A stretch of DNA of 64,000 bases from Paenibacillus sp. FSL A5-0031 (lineage in GTDB: Bacteria > Bacillota > Bacilli > Paenibacillales > Paenibacillaceae), in NCBI RefSeq assembly GCF_001956295.1, contig NZ_MRTD01000013.1:165723-229722 (forward strand), read 5' to 3'. The notes beneath the pieces are model-generated. The model saw nothing but the letters and a program-made list of their open reading frames with translations, searched no databases and was not told where the DNA came from. This document shows positions 16,885-25,916 of this stretch, piece by piece. The translations under genes were made by a program, and so were the position numbers. Within the stretch, counting starts at the first letter, position 1; the number at the start of each line of letters is the position of its first letter.

Positions 16885-17149
16885 TGATTTTATCATTAGA
16901 TTTAGCAGAGGCAGATGATCGTGAATACCTAATGGAGCTTCAAAAAAGTACGGCGCCATTCGTTTGAGTTTATTGCTTATATGGGATAAACAGACTACGG
17001 ATCGACGCCAAAATGCGCGTGGATACTGGATTTTTCGACTTTATTTGCGCAAAACTAACTTTAGTTGGTGTTTTTTTAAAAGTCTAGCATTTATGCTAAA
17101 GCCCGTATGCAACTATAACTTATTCATGATTTGGGAGTGAACTATTCGT
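16885..17149 (+). other. Intergenic region before the GLUG-SLH gene
   Basis: No gene supported. A 24-codon open stretch (16888-16965) reads like LDLAEADDREYLMELQK and then stops; it has no start or SD, so it is either chance or a gene remnant. A one-mismatch Spo0A-like heptamer (AGTCGAA on the minus strand) lies at 17034-17040, and a short palindrome tagcatttatgcta near 17085-17098. SD gggagtg (17133-17139) serves the next gene. Confidence 0.5.
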
Positions 17150-20100
17150 ATGGCACAAGGATCAATACTAGTTGGGAAAAAGGTAAAAAGTATTCTAATA
17201 CGAGTTATGTGTTTCGCATTAATTATTTCATTATTTGGGCCTTTGACGAATGCATCACAGGTATTTGCGGCGCCAGGCTTTAGCGGCGGAACTGGATCTG
17301 TTGAGGATCCTTATATCGTTACGACACCTGAGCAGTTAGATAGCGTGCGAAATTATTATTCGGTAAATTTCAAGCTCGGCAGCAATATCGATTTAACGGA
17401 TTATCTTTCTGAAGGTGAAGGAGGGTACAATGATGGACAGTTTTGGAAGCCCTTCGGTAACTTTTTCGGCACCTTCGATGGTGATGGTTATGTGATTAAG
17501 GGACTGAGAACGAATAGAAACGAAAATTATGTCGGTCTCTTCGGACAAGTAGCAGCAGGATCTTTTATAAAAAATATAGGGTTAGAAAATGTGGATATCA
17601 TAGGTGGAATGTTTACTGGTGGTTTAGTCGGCGGTTTAAGGGGCTCTACATCAGAAGTGTCGAACAGTTATGTTACAGGCGATGTTAAAGGGACGAATTA
17701 TACAGGCGGTCTAGTAGGGTATAAAGAAGAAGCAAAGATCATAAATAGCTATACGATAACCAATGTTTCAGGTTCTTCTCAAATAGGTGGATTAGTAGGC
17801 CTTGAGTATAGAGGTTCAATTACAAATAGTTTTGCTACAGGTTTCGTCGCAACTGTCAATTTTAGTGGCGGGCTAGTGGGGGGTACTTATGGAGGTGCAG
17901 ACGCTAGCGTAGACGTGGATAGCTTTTATGATAAAGAGGTTTCAAAACAATATGATAATTCAGGAAAAGGAGCGCCTCGGTCAACTGCTGAGATGAAAAC
18001 AGAATCCACATTTACGAATTGGGACTTTGACTCAGAGTGGTTTATAAAAGAGGGGAACTATCCTCAACTGCAAGTTTTCTTAGCAGAAACTCCTACAGCG
18101 GATGTAGAAGAAGGAGCTGTTGAATGGAAGACAGAAGTGGAGCTTAGCAGTGGGACAATAGGAGCATCTATTTATTATACGACGAACGGCGATGTGCCGA
18201 CGCTGAGCAGTACACGATACAGCTCGCCTATCGTGGTGACAGATGATATGACGATTAAGGCCATTGCAGTTAAAGGTATGACCTATAATGAAGTTATGAT
18301 TCAGAGCTACACGATATTAGGGGCAGCAGAAGCACCAACAACGGGAAAATTATCACCAGGAACAAATGTTGACACTACGCGTTTGGATGGTGTTACCGAT
18401 GAAATGGAGCTCAAACTAAATAATGGGCTTTATACGGCGATTGCAGCTGGCACTGCTTTTATTGACAACCTAAGTGTACAAGTAGGAGATGTGCTATCGC
18501 TCCGCACAAAAGCCACATCTGATGAACCGGCATCTTCTGCACAAATATTGACGGTAGGACTTGCGGACATTAAGCCAAGAAGCACAGTGTCCACGCTGAC
18601 CTCGAAAATAGGAACAGTAAGTACTGGCACAACAGCAAATGAAAAGATAACGAACATTCCATATGGAACAACGTTAGCCGAATTTAAGGAAGCAATTATA
18701 CCAGCAGCCGCTGCGACGTTTGAGGTCTATGAGGCAAATGGAATAGACCAAGCTAACTCATTAGAGACAGGCAACAAAGTCATCGTTACAGCGCAGGATA
18801 GAACAACGAAGACTACGTACACCGTAACAGTGCAAGAAGGAGCACCAACAGGGAGTTTATCACCAGGAACAAACGCAGCAACGACACGTTTGAATGGCGT
18901 AACAGATAAGATGGAGTACAAACGCAATAGCGGGAATTACGTTGCAGTTGCAACGGGAACAACTACTGTTGATAACTTAAGCGTACAAGCGGGAGACACG
19001 ATCTCCGTTCGTACAGCAGCAACATCAGAAAACCTTGCATCTGTTGTACAAGTGTTGACGGTTAGTTCAGCGGACATTAAGCCAAATAGCACGGAGTCCA
19101 CGTTGACCTCGACACTGGGAGATGTGAGCACTGACGGAACAGCAGATGAAACGATAACGAATATTCCATACGGCACAACATTAGATGAGTTTATTGATGC
19201 GATCACTCCAGCAGAGCATGCCACGTATGTTGTCTATGAGGCGGACGGAATAAAAGAAGCTGACACATTGGCAACGGGCAACAAGGTCATTGTTACAGCG
19301 CAGGATACAACGACGAAGACCACATACATCGTTACGATGCAAGCAGCGCCGCCAGCAGGGAATTTGTCGCCAGGAACAAACGTTGGAACAACGCGTTTGA
19401 ATAGGGTTACTGATAAGATGGAGTACAAATACAATAGCGGAAATGATATTGATTTTGTGACGGCAACTAATTTTATAGCCATTGCAACGGGTCAGATTTC
19501 TGTAGATAACATTAATGTACAAGCAGGAGACACAATCTCCGTTCGTACAGCAGCAACACCAGAAAATCCTGCATCTGCTATACAAGTGCTGACGGTTGGA
19601 TTAGCGGATATTAAGCAAAAAAGCAAGGTGTCCACATTGACTTCGACAATAGGAACCGTAAGCACAGGTGGAACTGAAGATGAAACAATAACGAACATTC
19701 CATATGGAACAACGTTAGCCGCATTTAAGGCAGCGATCACGCCAGCAGCGTATGCGACATTTGAAGTTTATGAGGCGGACGGCGAGAATGAGGCAGAAAC
19801 TTTAGAAACAGGCAACAAGGTCGTCGTTACAGCGCAGGATTCAACAACGAAGACCACTTATATTGTAACTGTGAATGCAGCGCCAGTAGTACCAACACCG
19901 ACGCCAACAGCGCCAACAGGACCAAGTGTACCGACAGTACCAACACCGACACCGATAGCACCAACACCAACGCCTGTTGTCAATAAACCTGTTTACAACG
20001 ACAAAGTGGATAAAGCATTTGTAGCTGAAATGAAAGCAAAGGCTGAAGCAGCAGCTCCAACAGCCTTTAAAGATGTAAAATCAACTTCTTGGAGCTTTGC

Positions 20101-20587
20101 TGACATTGATTTCGCTGCACGGGCAGGGATTGTAAAGGGGTATGCAGGCGATAAATTCCGTGGTGAAGCGAAAGTAACACGCGGTGAGTTTGCTCAAATG
20201 CTTGTAAATGCACTTGGATTCACATCTAACGGAAAGCAAGAGCTGACGGATGCTAAGGGTCACTTTGCGGAGAAAGCAATTAGGGCCTTAATGGAAAACG
20301 GCATTATGACAGGATATGCAGATGGCAGCTTCGAACCCAATCGTGAAATTACAAGAGCTGAAATTGCAGCACTATTAGCAAGACTGCTGGATATTTCTCT
20401 TTTGAGTACAGAAGCGAAATTCCAGGATATCACTGCGAATTGGGCAGAAGATCAAATCAACGCGCTAGCTAACGCTGGGATTATTAACGGTAAGAATGGA
20501 CATAAATTCGAGCCTAAAGCCAATGCTACTAGAGAAGAAGCAGTTGTGTTGATCGTCCGTCTTTTGAAAATGGTACCTACTAATTAA
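17150..20587 (+). CDS. Secreted GLUG-motif surface protein with three tandem repeats and SLH anchor
   Basis: A 1145-residue exported protein. Signal peptide residues 1-41 (…ASQVFA|AP). Residues about 45-280 hold a GLUG/peptidase M26-like beta-helix (GSVEDPYIVTTPEQLDSVRN, repeated FTGGLVGG / YTGGLVGY / IGGLVGL / FSGGLVGG). About 318-395 is a chitobiase C-terminal-like domain (GASIYYTTNGDVPTLSSTRY). Then three copies of a roughly 169-residue module (LSPGTNVDTTRLDGVTDEME … KTTYTVTV), resembling DUF4073-type repeats of Paenibacillus surface proteins; copy three has about ten extra residues (DIDFVTATNF). A Pro/Thr linker (VPTPTPTAPTGPSV) leads to three C-terminal SLH domains (about 963-1145). SLH domains bind the secondary wall polymer. 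The substrate or partner of the N-terminal part is unknown. It is alone, flanked by terminators. Confidence 0.88.
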   Translation: MAQGSILVGKKVKSILIRVMCFALIISLFGPLTNASQVFAAPGFSGGTGSVEDPYIVTTPEQLDSVRNYYSVNFKLGSNIDLTDYLSEGEGGYNDGQFWKPFGNFFGTFDGDGYVIKGLRTNRNENYVGLFGQVAAGSFIKNIGLENVDIIGGMFTGGLVGGLRGSTSEVSNSYVTGDVKGTNYTGGLVGYKEEAKIINSYTITNVSGSSQIGGLVGLEYRGSITNSFATGFVATVNFSGGLVGGTYGGADASVDVDSFYDKEVSKQYDNSGKGAPRSTAEMKTESTFTNWDFDSEWFIKEGNYPQLQVFLAETPTADVEEGAVEWKTEVELSSGTIGASIYYTTNGDVPTLSSTRYSSPIVVTDDMTIKAIAVKGMTYNEVMIQSYTILGAAEAPTTGKLSPGTNVDTTRLDGVTDEMELKLNNGLYTAIAAGTAFIDNLSVQVGDVLSLRTKATSDEPASSAQILTVGLADIKPRSTVSTLTSKIGTVSTGTTANEKITNIPYGTTLAEFKEAIIPAAAATFEVYEANGIDQANSLETGNKVIVTAQDRTTKTTYTVTVQEGAPTGSLSPGTNAATTRLNGVTDKMEYKRNSGNYVAVATGTTTVDNLSVQAGDTISVRTAATSENLASVVQVLTVSSADIKPNSTESTLTSTLGDVSTDGTADETITNIPYGTTLDEFIDAITPAEHATYVVYEADGIKEADTLATGNKVIVTAQDTTTKTTYIVTMQAAPPAGNLSPGTNVGTTRLNRVTDKMEYKYNSGNDIDFVTATNFIAIATGQISVDNINVQAGDTISVRTAATPENPASAIQVLTVGLADIKQKSKVSTLTSTIGTVSTGGTEDETITNIPYGTTLAAFKAAITPAAYATFEVYEADGENEAETLETGNKVVVTAQDSTTKTTYIVTVNAAPVVPTPTPTAPTGPSVPTVPTPTPIAPTPTPVVNKPVYNDKVDKAFVAEMKAKAEAAAPTAFKDVKSTSWSFADIDFAARAGIVKGYAGDKFRGEAKVTRGEFAQMLVNALGFTSNGKQELTDAKGHFAEKAIRALMENGIMTGYADGSFEPNREITRAEIAALLARLLDISLLSTEAKFQDITANWAEDQINALANAGIINGKNGHKFEPKANATREEAVVLIVRLLKMVPTN
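18350..19878 (+). repeat. Three in-frame 507-bp repeats in the GLUG-SLH gene
   Basis: Units start at 18350, 18857 and 19364, exactly 507 bases (169 codons) apart, with long near-identical blocks such as acattccatatggaacaac. The third is about 30 bases longer. Recent duplication or gene conversion is likely, and short-read assemblies may collapse here. Confidence 0.85.
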
Positions 20588-20696
20588 GCGGCATAAGTGA
20601 ATTTAATAGTAGAAATTCAAAAAGTATTTCAATGTAGAGTTAGTCTCAAAATAGATAAATTCGCTGTAGAGATAGTTCGATAACAATATTGAAAAG

Positions 20697-20735
20697 ATGG
20701 CGTCACAGAGATTTATTTCTGTGACGCCATTTTTC
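20697..20735. terminator. Terminator after the GLUG-SLH gene
   Basis: Perfect 12-bp stem atggcgtcacag / ctgtgacgccat, 10-base loop, then TTTTTCTATTTTTT; A-run on the other side, so possibly bidirectional. Confidence 0.88.
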
Positions 20736-20787
20736 TATTTTTTGCCTGTTGATGCTCTCTTTAGCAAAAGACGGGCAAGCGAATTTT

Positions 20788-21005
20788 GGCGTAGGGTAGA
20801 GGCGGGAAGTGAAGCAATAAGCACGCATAAGTTCTTATAGCGAGAATAAAGGCTAGGTTTGTAGTCTGTAAGCACATATATGCGCTTATTGAGCTGCTGA
20901 GGCGTAGGATCGAGGCGGGAAATGATGCAATAAGCACCCATATGTTCTTAAAGCGTGCGAAACGGCAAGGTTTGTGGTCTGTAAGCGCATATATGTGCTT
21001 ATTGA
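20788..21005 (+). repeat. Two diverged direct repeats of about 105 bp
   Basis: Copies at 20788-20892 and 20901-21005, offset 113 bases, sharing ggcgtagg, gaggcggga, gcaataagcac, tatgttctta-like and ggtttgt.gtctgtaagc blocks with scattered substitutions. Each copy also contains an internal inverted pair (caataagcac.. with ..gcgcttattg), so each can fold on itself. A 68-codon minus-strand ORF overlaps it, but runs across both copies without a convincing start and is not accepted as a gene. The rest of 20588-21069 shows only the terminator. Confidence 0.75.
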
Positions 21006-21069
21006 TTTTAGGATTTTAGGATACCTCTTTATTTCTAAATTGGAGCCCTGCTTATGAAAAGATGAATGA

Positions 21070-21090
21070 ACGTAACAATTACGATATAAT
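21070..21090 (+). promoter_or_regulatory. Zur-like operator overlapping a -10 box
   Basis: CGTAACAATTACGA (21071-21084) matches the Bacillus Zur pattern TCGTAAT-N-ATTACGA at 12 of 14 arm positions, with the right arm perfect. A perfect TATAAT (21085-21090) abuts it, so bound repressor would block the promoter. The -35 is weak. Confidence 0.6.
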
Positions 21091-21139
21091 AGAAATATTC
21101 AAATGTGTTTAAAATTTGTTACATACAGGAGAACTTACA

Positions 21140-22255
21140 ATGACTAATAGAGAGAAACACATACCGGTTCATTTGCTGTCTGGCTTTCTTGGGAGCGGGA
21201 AGACGACGCTGCTGAGAAGATTGTTGGATTATTACACCGCGCAGGGAATGAAGCCGGCGGTTATTATGAACGAGCTAGGCGATATTAACCTTGATGGTCA
21301 GCTTGTAGGGGATGAAGTGCCGATGGCTGAGATGCTAAGCGGCTGTATCTGCTGCACGATGCGGGGCGATTTGGGGATGGAGATCAGCATGCTCATTGAC
21401 GAGCATAAGCCTGATGTCATCTTCATTGAATCGACTGGTGCTGCCAATCCGATGGAGACGTTGGATGGGATAACCGAGGCAGCGATGTATAAGGAAATCG
21501 ATCTACGCAGTGTTATCACGATTGTTGATGGCCCTGAGCTGCTCTCGCGGAGCCGCGACGGGAAGGGTCGCACGTTCAAGCTGATGCTGGAGCAAATAAA
21601 ATGTGCTACGATTTTGCTGTTGAATAAGGCGGACAAGCTGGAGCCGGATCAGCTAGTTGAAGCGCAGCAGCAGCTGCGGGAATTAAATGCCCATGCTCAG
21701 ATTATAGCAACCGTGCGCTGCGCAATTGACGATTGGAGCTGGCTTGAAACAGCTGAAAATACGGATCGCCATGAACCTGTGCATGCTAGTGATGAAGCGT
21801 TAGACATACAAGAGCGCGCATCAGCCGCACATAGTCATAGCCATGACAGCCAAGCATGCTCAGTAGCTGGCTGTACCCATGACCACGGCGATGCCGTTCA
21901 CTCCCATGATGATGACCTTAGCAGCCACAACCACAGCAGCCATCATCATTCGCATGACCATGTTATGGTTGTGACGCATTATTGGCGCGGCCCTGTGAGC
22001 AGTGAAGCCTTTGAATCCCTGCTGCAAAAGCTTCCAGCTAACATTTACCGTGCAAAAGGGATTGTGACGTTCACGGATGCGCCTAGCCGGTTTCTGTTCC
22101 AATATGCGTATAAGGAATCTGATTTTATGAGAATCGAGCCGCAAGGACATGTAAACGATGTTGCGGTATTTATCGGAGAGCATTTTTCCAAAGAATGGCT
22201 GCAAAATGAGCTGGAGCTACTTGAGCAGCACCTGAACATAGAGACGCAGGGGTAA
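21140..22255 (+). CDS. COG0523 (CobW/ZagA-type) GTP-binding metallochaperone with His-rich loop
   Basis: A 371-residue cytosolic G3E-family GTPase. Walker A GFLGSGKTT (15-23), the metal-binding GCICC (68-72, Cys69/71/72), ESTGAANP for switch/Walker B, and NKAD (161-164) for guanine recognition. Residues 230-273 contain a stretch dominated by His and Asp (HSHSHDS, CTHDHGD, HHHSHDH), the zinc-storing insert of ZagA/YciC-like members. The C-terminal CobW_C domain begins near VVTHYWRGPVS. Such proteins deliver zinc to client enzymes under zinc starvation. The TTG at 21116 is in frame, but ATG 21140 has AGGAG seven bases upstream and gives the canonical N-terminus. A Zur-like box overlaps its promoter, supporting a zinc role. 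Client is unknown; no folE2 or zinc ABC genes are in the window. Confidence 0.92.
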   Translation: MTNREKHIPVHLLSGFLGSGKTTLLRRLLDYYTAQGMKPAVIMNELGDINLDGQLVGDEVPMAEMLSGCICCTMRGDLGMEISMLIDEHKPDVIFIESTGAANPMETLDGITEAAMYKEIDLRSVITIVDGPELLSRSRDGKGRTFKLMLEQIKCATILLLNKADKLEPDQLVEAQQQLRELNAHAQIIATVRCAIDDWSWLETAENTDRHEPVHASDEALDIQERASAAHSHSHDSQACSVAGCTHDHGDAVHSHDDDLSSHNHSSHHHSHDHVMVVTHYWRGPVSSEAFESLLQKLPANIYRAKGIVTFTDAPSRFLFQYAYKESDFMRIEPQGHVNDVAVFIGEHFSKEWLQNELELLEQHLNIETQG

Positions 22256-22274
22256 TCAACTTGCTGTAGGGATA

Positions 22275-22281
22275 TGTCGAA
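22275..22281 (+). promoter_or_regulatory. TGTCGAA heptamer (Spo0A-box-like) upstream of the secreted helical protein
   Basis: Exact match to the 0A-box core TGTCGAA, 108 bases upstream of the ATG at 22389, same orientation as the gene. One of five such exact intergenic hits in this window. Confidence 0.35.
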
Positions 22282-22388
22282 AATTGCCATTATCATGTCT
22301 ATTCCTGTGATTGCTTGGGCAAAATAATGCTGACGAGGCATGACCATCGTCTCTGCATCACGAATGTAATAGAAAGGTGTGGCAACAA

Positions 22389-22919
22389 ATGATTAGAAAA
22401 TGGTTTATTCCTATGGTGGCGCTGCTTGTACTGTTTTCAGTCGCTCCCGTATGGGCAGCGAAGTCGGTAACGGCTTTGCCTGATGCTTCACTAGTGGTTC
22501 TTCACCCTAAAGAGTCTGATATAGACAAAGAGCATAAGCATTACAAAGGGAAAATGACTCGCAAAGATTTTGAGGCTTACCGGTTGGAGAAGCTGAAGGA
22601 AATAGCGACCTATTTTGGTATTCAAGCCGATGGCAAGTCAGTGGAGCAGCTGAAGAAGGAAGTAGAGGCTGCGAAGCTTGCCAATAAAGATAAATGGGAA
22701 GCTTTTAAAGCAGAGCATCAAGCGAAGCGGTTGGAGCATTTGCGTGAGATTGCGAAGGAACATGGCATTAAAACAGAAGGCAAGACGTCGGAGCAGCTGC
22801 GGGAAGAGCTATATAAGCTGCATGGCGGAAAAGGCAAACGTCCCCATCGTTTAGAGGATCATGACCGCAGCAGCGAGGATAATGATGTTAAAGAGAAGAA
22901 CAAACAAAATCAAGTGTAA
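22389..22919 (+). CDS. Small secreted Lys/His/Glu-rich helical protein with a duplicated motif
   Basis: A 176-residue protein with a signal peptide (MIRKWFIPMVALLVLFSVAPVWA|A). The mature part is highly charged and predicted helical. A motif of about 27 residues occurs twice: residues 66-92 (LEKLKEIATYFGIQADGKSV) and 115-141 (LEHLREIAKEHGIKTEGKTS), each followed by EQL. The tail (about 146-176) is very Lys/Arg/Asp-rich and probably disordered. I do not recognise a catalytic domain or named family. The in-frame GTG at 22377 lacks an SD; ATG 22389 follows aaaggtg at nine bases. It lies 133 bases after the zinc GTPase gene, but no promoter link is clear. A metal- or polymer-binding role is only a guess from composition. 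Confidence 0.75.
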   Translation: MIRKWFIPMVALLVLFSVAPVWAAKSVTALPDASLVVLHPKESDIDKEHKHYKGKMTRKDFEAYRLEKLKEIATYFGIQADGKSVEQLKKEVEAAKLANKDKWEAFKAEHQAKRLEHLREIAKEHGIKTEGKTSEQLREELYKLHGGKGKRPHRLEDHDRSSEDNDVKEKNKQNQV

Positions 22920-22932
22920 GTGAGCTATTCCA

Positions 22933-22967
22933 CCGCCTCCTCTGTCATAGACAGAGGGGGCTTTTCT
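22933..22967 (+). terminator. Rho-independent terminator after the secreted helical protein
   Basis: Stem gcctcctctgt / acagagggggc with a 5-base loop, then ttttcttcg. Confidence 0.85.
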
Positions 22968-23226
22968 TCGTGTGGATATAATGGATTTAAATTAAAAGTG
23001 CTGGACTTTCTTACTAGATATCATACAAATAAGAATAGATGCTATCGACCCTTGTCGTTTCGAAAAATAAAGAAATAAAGTGGTTTTTTGTCGAATTATA
23101 TAGTGTTATTATCCTATTTTTATCATTGTGTTTGGGTCAAAATGTCAAGTATACTAGAACCGTATCATAATTTGACATATTACGTCGTTTTTTGCTTTCT
23201 CCGACAACAAGGGGCTGATAGATCGG
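22968..23226 (+). promoter_or_regulatory. Leader region of the GGDEF-EAL gene with a TGTCGAA heptamer
   Basis: TTTTTTGTCGAA (23084-23095) contains an exact 0A-box-like TGTCGAA (23089-23095), with TATTAT 11 bases after it. A second sigma-A-like pair is TTGTGT (23126-23131), 18 bases, TATACT (23150-23155). An inverted pair TGTCAA (23143-23148) / TTGACA (23172-23177) flanks the second start region. No known riboswitch fold was recognised. SD aagggg (23209-23214) lies 12 bases before the ATG. Confidence 0.4.
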
Positions 23227-25716
23227 ATGAGAAAGATTAGGCTAAGCATCGCTCAAAAATTAATATTTTCCATAGGCCTGCTCGTTATTCTTTCATTTGG
23301 TCTATTGGTAACCGCTCACCTCATCAAGCTTTATCATTCCAACCTGCGTGAAAGCGAGCTTCTTGCGCAGACGGAATCGATGGCCTACATTAATCCTTTC
23401 ACTAAAACGATGGATCAAACGATGATGATGCTGGAAACGCTTGAAGTAACCATGACTCAAATGGGCAAAAACCAGATGCAAAATCGTGAATACATAGTCG
23501 AGCTACTTAAGCAAATGCTTATCAAGCATCCTGATCTATTAGGCGTTTATACGTTGTGGGAGCCTAATGCCTATGACGGAAAAGATGCATTTTACAAAAA
23601 TAAAAACAGCTATGACGATGCTACAGGGCGCTTCATTCCTTATGTCGTTCGCGAGGATCAGTCCATCCAACTGCTGGCCATTGCAGATTACGAGGATAAG
23701 GAGAAAGGGAGCTTCTATCAAACGCCTAAACTTACGAAATCTTTTTCACTTATAGAGCCATATTCCTATGATGTTGATGGTAAATCAGTAATGATGATAT
23801 CGCTTGTGCTGCCTCTATTAAATGAGCAAAATGAGTTTTTAGGTATAGTAGGAGCAGATATTTCACTTGAATCGATGCAGAAACAGATCGAAGCTTTTCG
23901 GCCGCTAGGGGGATACTCCACGATTATTACGACGGATAATCAATATTTGGCTAACGGCAAGTACCCTGAGCTTGTGAACACACCGTATCGGTTATGGTCT
24001 AATAAGGCTGAGCTTGAAGCGATGAAAGGGACGGATTCAAGAATTGCCTATACACGAGACTCTCAGGACAAAGAGACCGTGCTGCGTCTGCTTCATCCGA
24101 TTCTTGTTCACAATGTATTATGGCATATTGAAACAATCATCCCCAAAAAGAACATGTTATCCAATTACTATAAAAGCCTTTGGGAATCGATACTCATCAC
24201 TAGTATTGCTTTATTTTTGATGGCGATTGCCATGGTGTCGCTTGTAAGGAAAATCATTCTAGTTAATATTTATAAAGTTGTACAAGCCACCTCGGCTGTC
24301 GCAATTGGAGGCGAGGAACAGCAGTTAACCATTCATACGAATGACGAGTTTGAATACATGGCTAATCATTTTAATCATATGCTTATCCAGCGCAAGGAAG
24401 CGGAGAAATTAATTGAATACCAATCGACACATGATCTAATGACGGGACTTCCTAATCGCTATGCTTATCATCGCCATATGGAAGGGAAATTAGCGGAGCA
24501 AGACAAGCAACAAGGCCATATCGCTTTGCTTTTCATAGACCTTGATCGGTTCAAAATGATAAACGATATGCTCGATCATACGATGAGTGACCAATTGCTC
24601 CAGAAAATGGCGCATCGAATTATGATTACCGTCGGCAGCTCGGGGAGAGTATTCCGCTTCGGGGGGGACGAGTATATCGTGCTGCTAGAGCAAGTTACTT
24701 TTCTCCATGCAGCGATGCATAAAGCAGAAGAAATTTTATCAGCTATTTCCCAGCCGATTGGGCTTGAGGATCGGATGTTTTATATTACAGCAAGCATTGG
24801 AATGAGCATTCATCATGAATGGACGCCTGCGACTGCAGACCAGCTGGTGAAGGAAGCGGATATTGCGATGTATGTGGCGAAGAAAGAGCGAAATACATGC
24901 AAACTATATTCTCCTACGATTAATGATGTAACGAAGAAGGAGCTTATTCTTGAAAGCAGCATGTCCAAAGCGCTGGAGCTGGGCCAATTTATGCTTTATT
25001 ACCAGCCCAAGGTTGATTTAGCTACTGGCTCTATTTATGGGGCGGAAGCATTAATTAGATGGAATCACCCGGAGCTTGGCATGGTGTCACCGCTTGATTT
25101 TATCCCGATTGCGGAGAAAACCGGTTTTATTATTTCGCTCGGTGAATGGGTGCTGTTTACTGCCTGCCAGCAAATTAAAGAATGGGAGCGCATGGGGCTG
25201 CAGCAGATCTCAATCAGTGTAAATATGTCGATGATCCAATTCCAGCAGAAACAAATCGTCCATACGATTGAAAGAATCATATCGGATGCAGGGATACGGC
25301 CTCATCAAATTGAGCTGGAAATTACAGAGTCGATTTTTATGGATAATGCGGCTCACACGCTTAACATACTGCATGAGCTTCAGCAGCTCGGCGTCAAGCT
25401 GTCGCTTGATGATTTTGGAACGGGGTATTCGTCGCTCAGCTATTTGCAAAATATTCCGCTGCACACGTTAAAGATCGACAAATCCTTTATAAGCGGCATC
25501 GTAAACGATTATAAGAAACAAATGATTTTTAAATCAGTCGTCGTCATCGCTCACAATTTAAATTTAAAGGTTGTGACCGAGGGAGTAGAGACAGAGGAAG
25601 AGCTGCGGATTATTAACGACCACCACTGCGATGCTGCTCAAGGATACATTTATAGTCCTCCTGTTGCGGCACCGAGATTTGTACAGCTGTATATGGAACA
25701 TAATAAGGAAGCCTGA
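23227..25716 (+). CDS. Membrane GGDEF-EAL cyclic-di-GMP signalling protein with Cache sensor
   Basis: An 829-residue protein. TM1 (about 14-34), an extracellular dCACHE sensor (about 45-310; YTLWEPNAYDGKDAF, GIVGADISLESMQ), TM2 (about 318-340), a HAMP-like linker, then GGDEF (about 395-560) and EAL (about 575-825). The cyclase signature is GGDEY (479-483) rather than GGDEF, one conservative change; LIDLDRFKMIND is intact, so activity is possible. The EAL part has EALIRW (607), the DDFGTGYSSLSYL loop, KIDKSFI, and TEGVETEEEL, i.e. the catalytic set of a phosphodiesterase. Net effect is likely c-di-GMP breakdown, but dual function is not excluded. It is monocistronic, followed by a terminator. 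Controls adhesion/motility decisions in related species. Confidence 0.92.
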   Translation: MRKIRLSIAQKLIFSIGLLVILSFGLLVTAHLIKLYHSNLRESELLAQTESMAYINPFTKTMDQTMMMLETLEVTMTQMGKNQMQNREYIVELLKQMLIKHPDLLGVYTLWEPNAYDGKDAFYKNKNSYDDATGRFIPYVVREDQSIQLLAIADYEDKEKGSFYQTPKLTKSFSLIEPYSYDVDGKSVMMISLVLPLLNEQNEFLGIVGADISLESMQKQIEAFRPLGGYSTIITTDNQYLANGKYPELVNTPYRLWSNKAELEAMKGTDSRIAYTRDSQDKETVLRLLHPILVHNVLWHIETIIPKKNMLSNYYKSLWESILITSIALFLMAIAMVSLVRKIILVNIYKVVQATSAVAIGGEEQQLTIHTNDEFEYMANHFNHMLIQRKEAEKLIEYQSTHDLMTGLPNRYAYHRHMEGKLAEQDKQQGHIALLFIDLDRFKMINDMLDHTMSDQLLQKMAHRIMITVGSSGRVFRFGGDEYIVLLEQVTFLHAAMHKAEEILSAISQPIGLEDRMFYITASIGMSIHHEWTPATADQLVKEADIAMYVAKKERNTCKLYSPTINDVTKKELILESSMSKALELGQFMLYYQPKVDLATGSIYGAEALIRWNHPELGMVSPLDFIPIAEKTGFIISLGEWVLFTACQQIKEWERMGLQQISISVNMSMIQFQQKQIVHTIERIISDAGIRPHQIELEITESIFMDNAAHTLNILHELQQLGVKLSLDDFGTGYSSLSYLQNIPLHTLKIDKSFISGIVNDYKKQMIFKSVVVIAHNLNLKVVTEGVETEEELRIINDHHCDAAQGYIYSPPVAAPRFVQLYMEHNKEA

Positions 25717-25724
25717 TGGACATT

Positions 25725-25757
25725 CCGTCTCCCGTCAAACGTGGAGGCGGTTTTTTT
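25725..25757 (+). terminator. Terminator after the GGDEF-EAL gene
   Basis: Stem ccgtctcc / ggaggcgg extended by cgt/acg, followed by seven T. Confidence 0.8.
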
Positions 25758-25916
25758 AATAGACCAGTTTTATTTTCGTATAACCGTTACGTCTTGGGCT
25801 TATCGATAAATATGACAATTGTTTGGTAAAATATTGTTGAGCGATAGGTGTTACAAAATGATCGAAGGCATCGTCTTCTTTATAGCTTGAGCAAAAAACG
25901 TAAGGAGGTAAACGGA

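Noticed and set aside
16888..16965. Possible coding remnant before the GLUG-SLH gene
   Set aside because: Only 24 open codons, no start or SD; cannot be told from chance.
20735..20941. 68-codon minus-strand ORF
   Set aside because: It runs through the two repeat copies, has no clear SD and no recognisable product.
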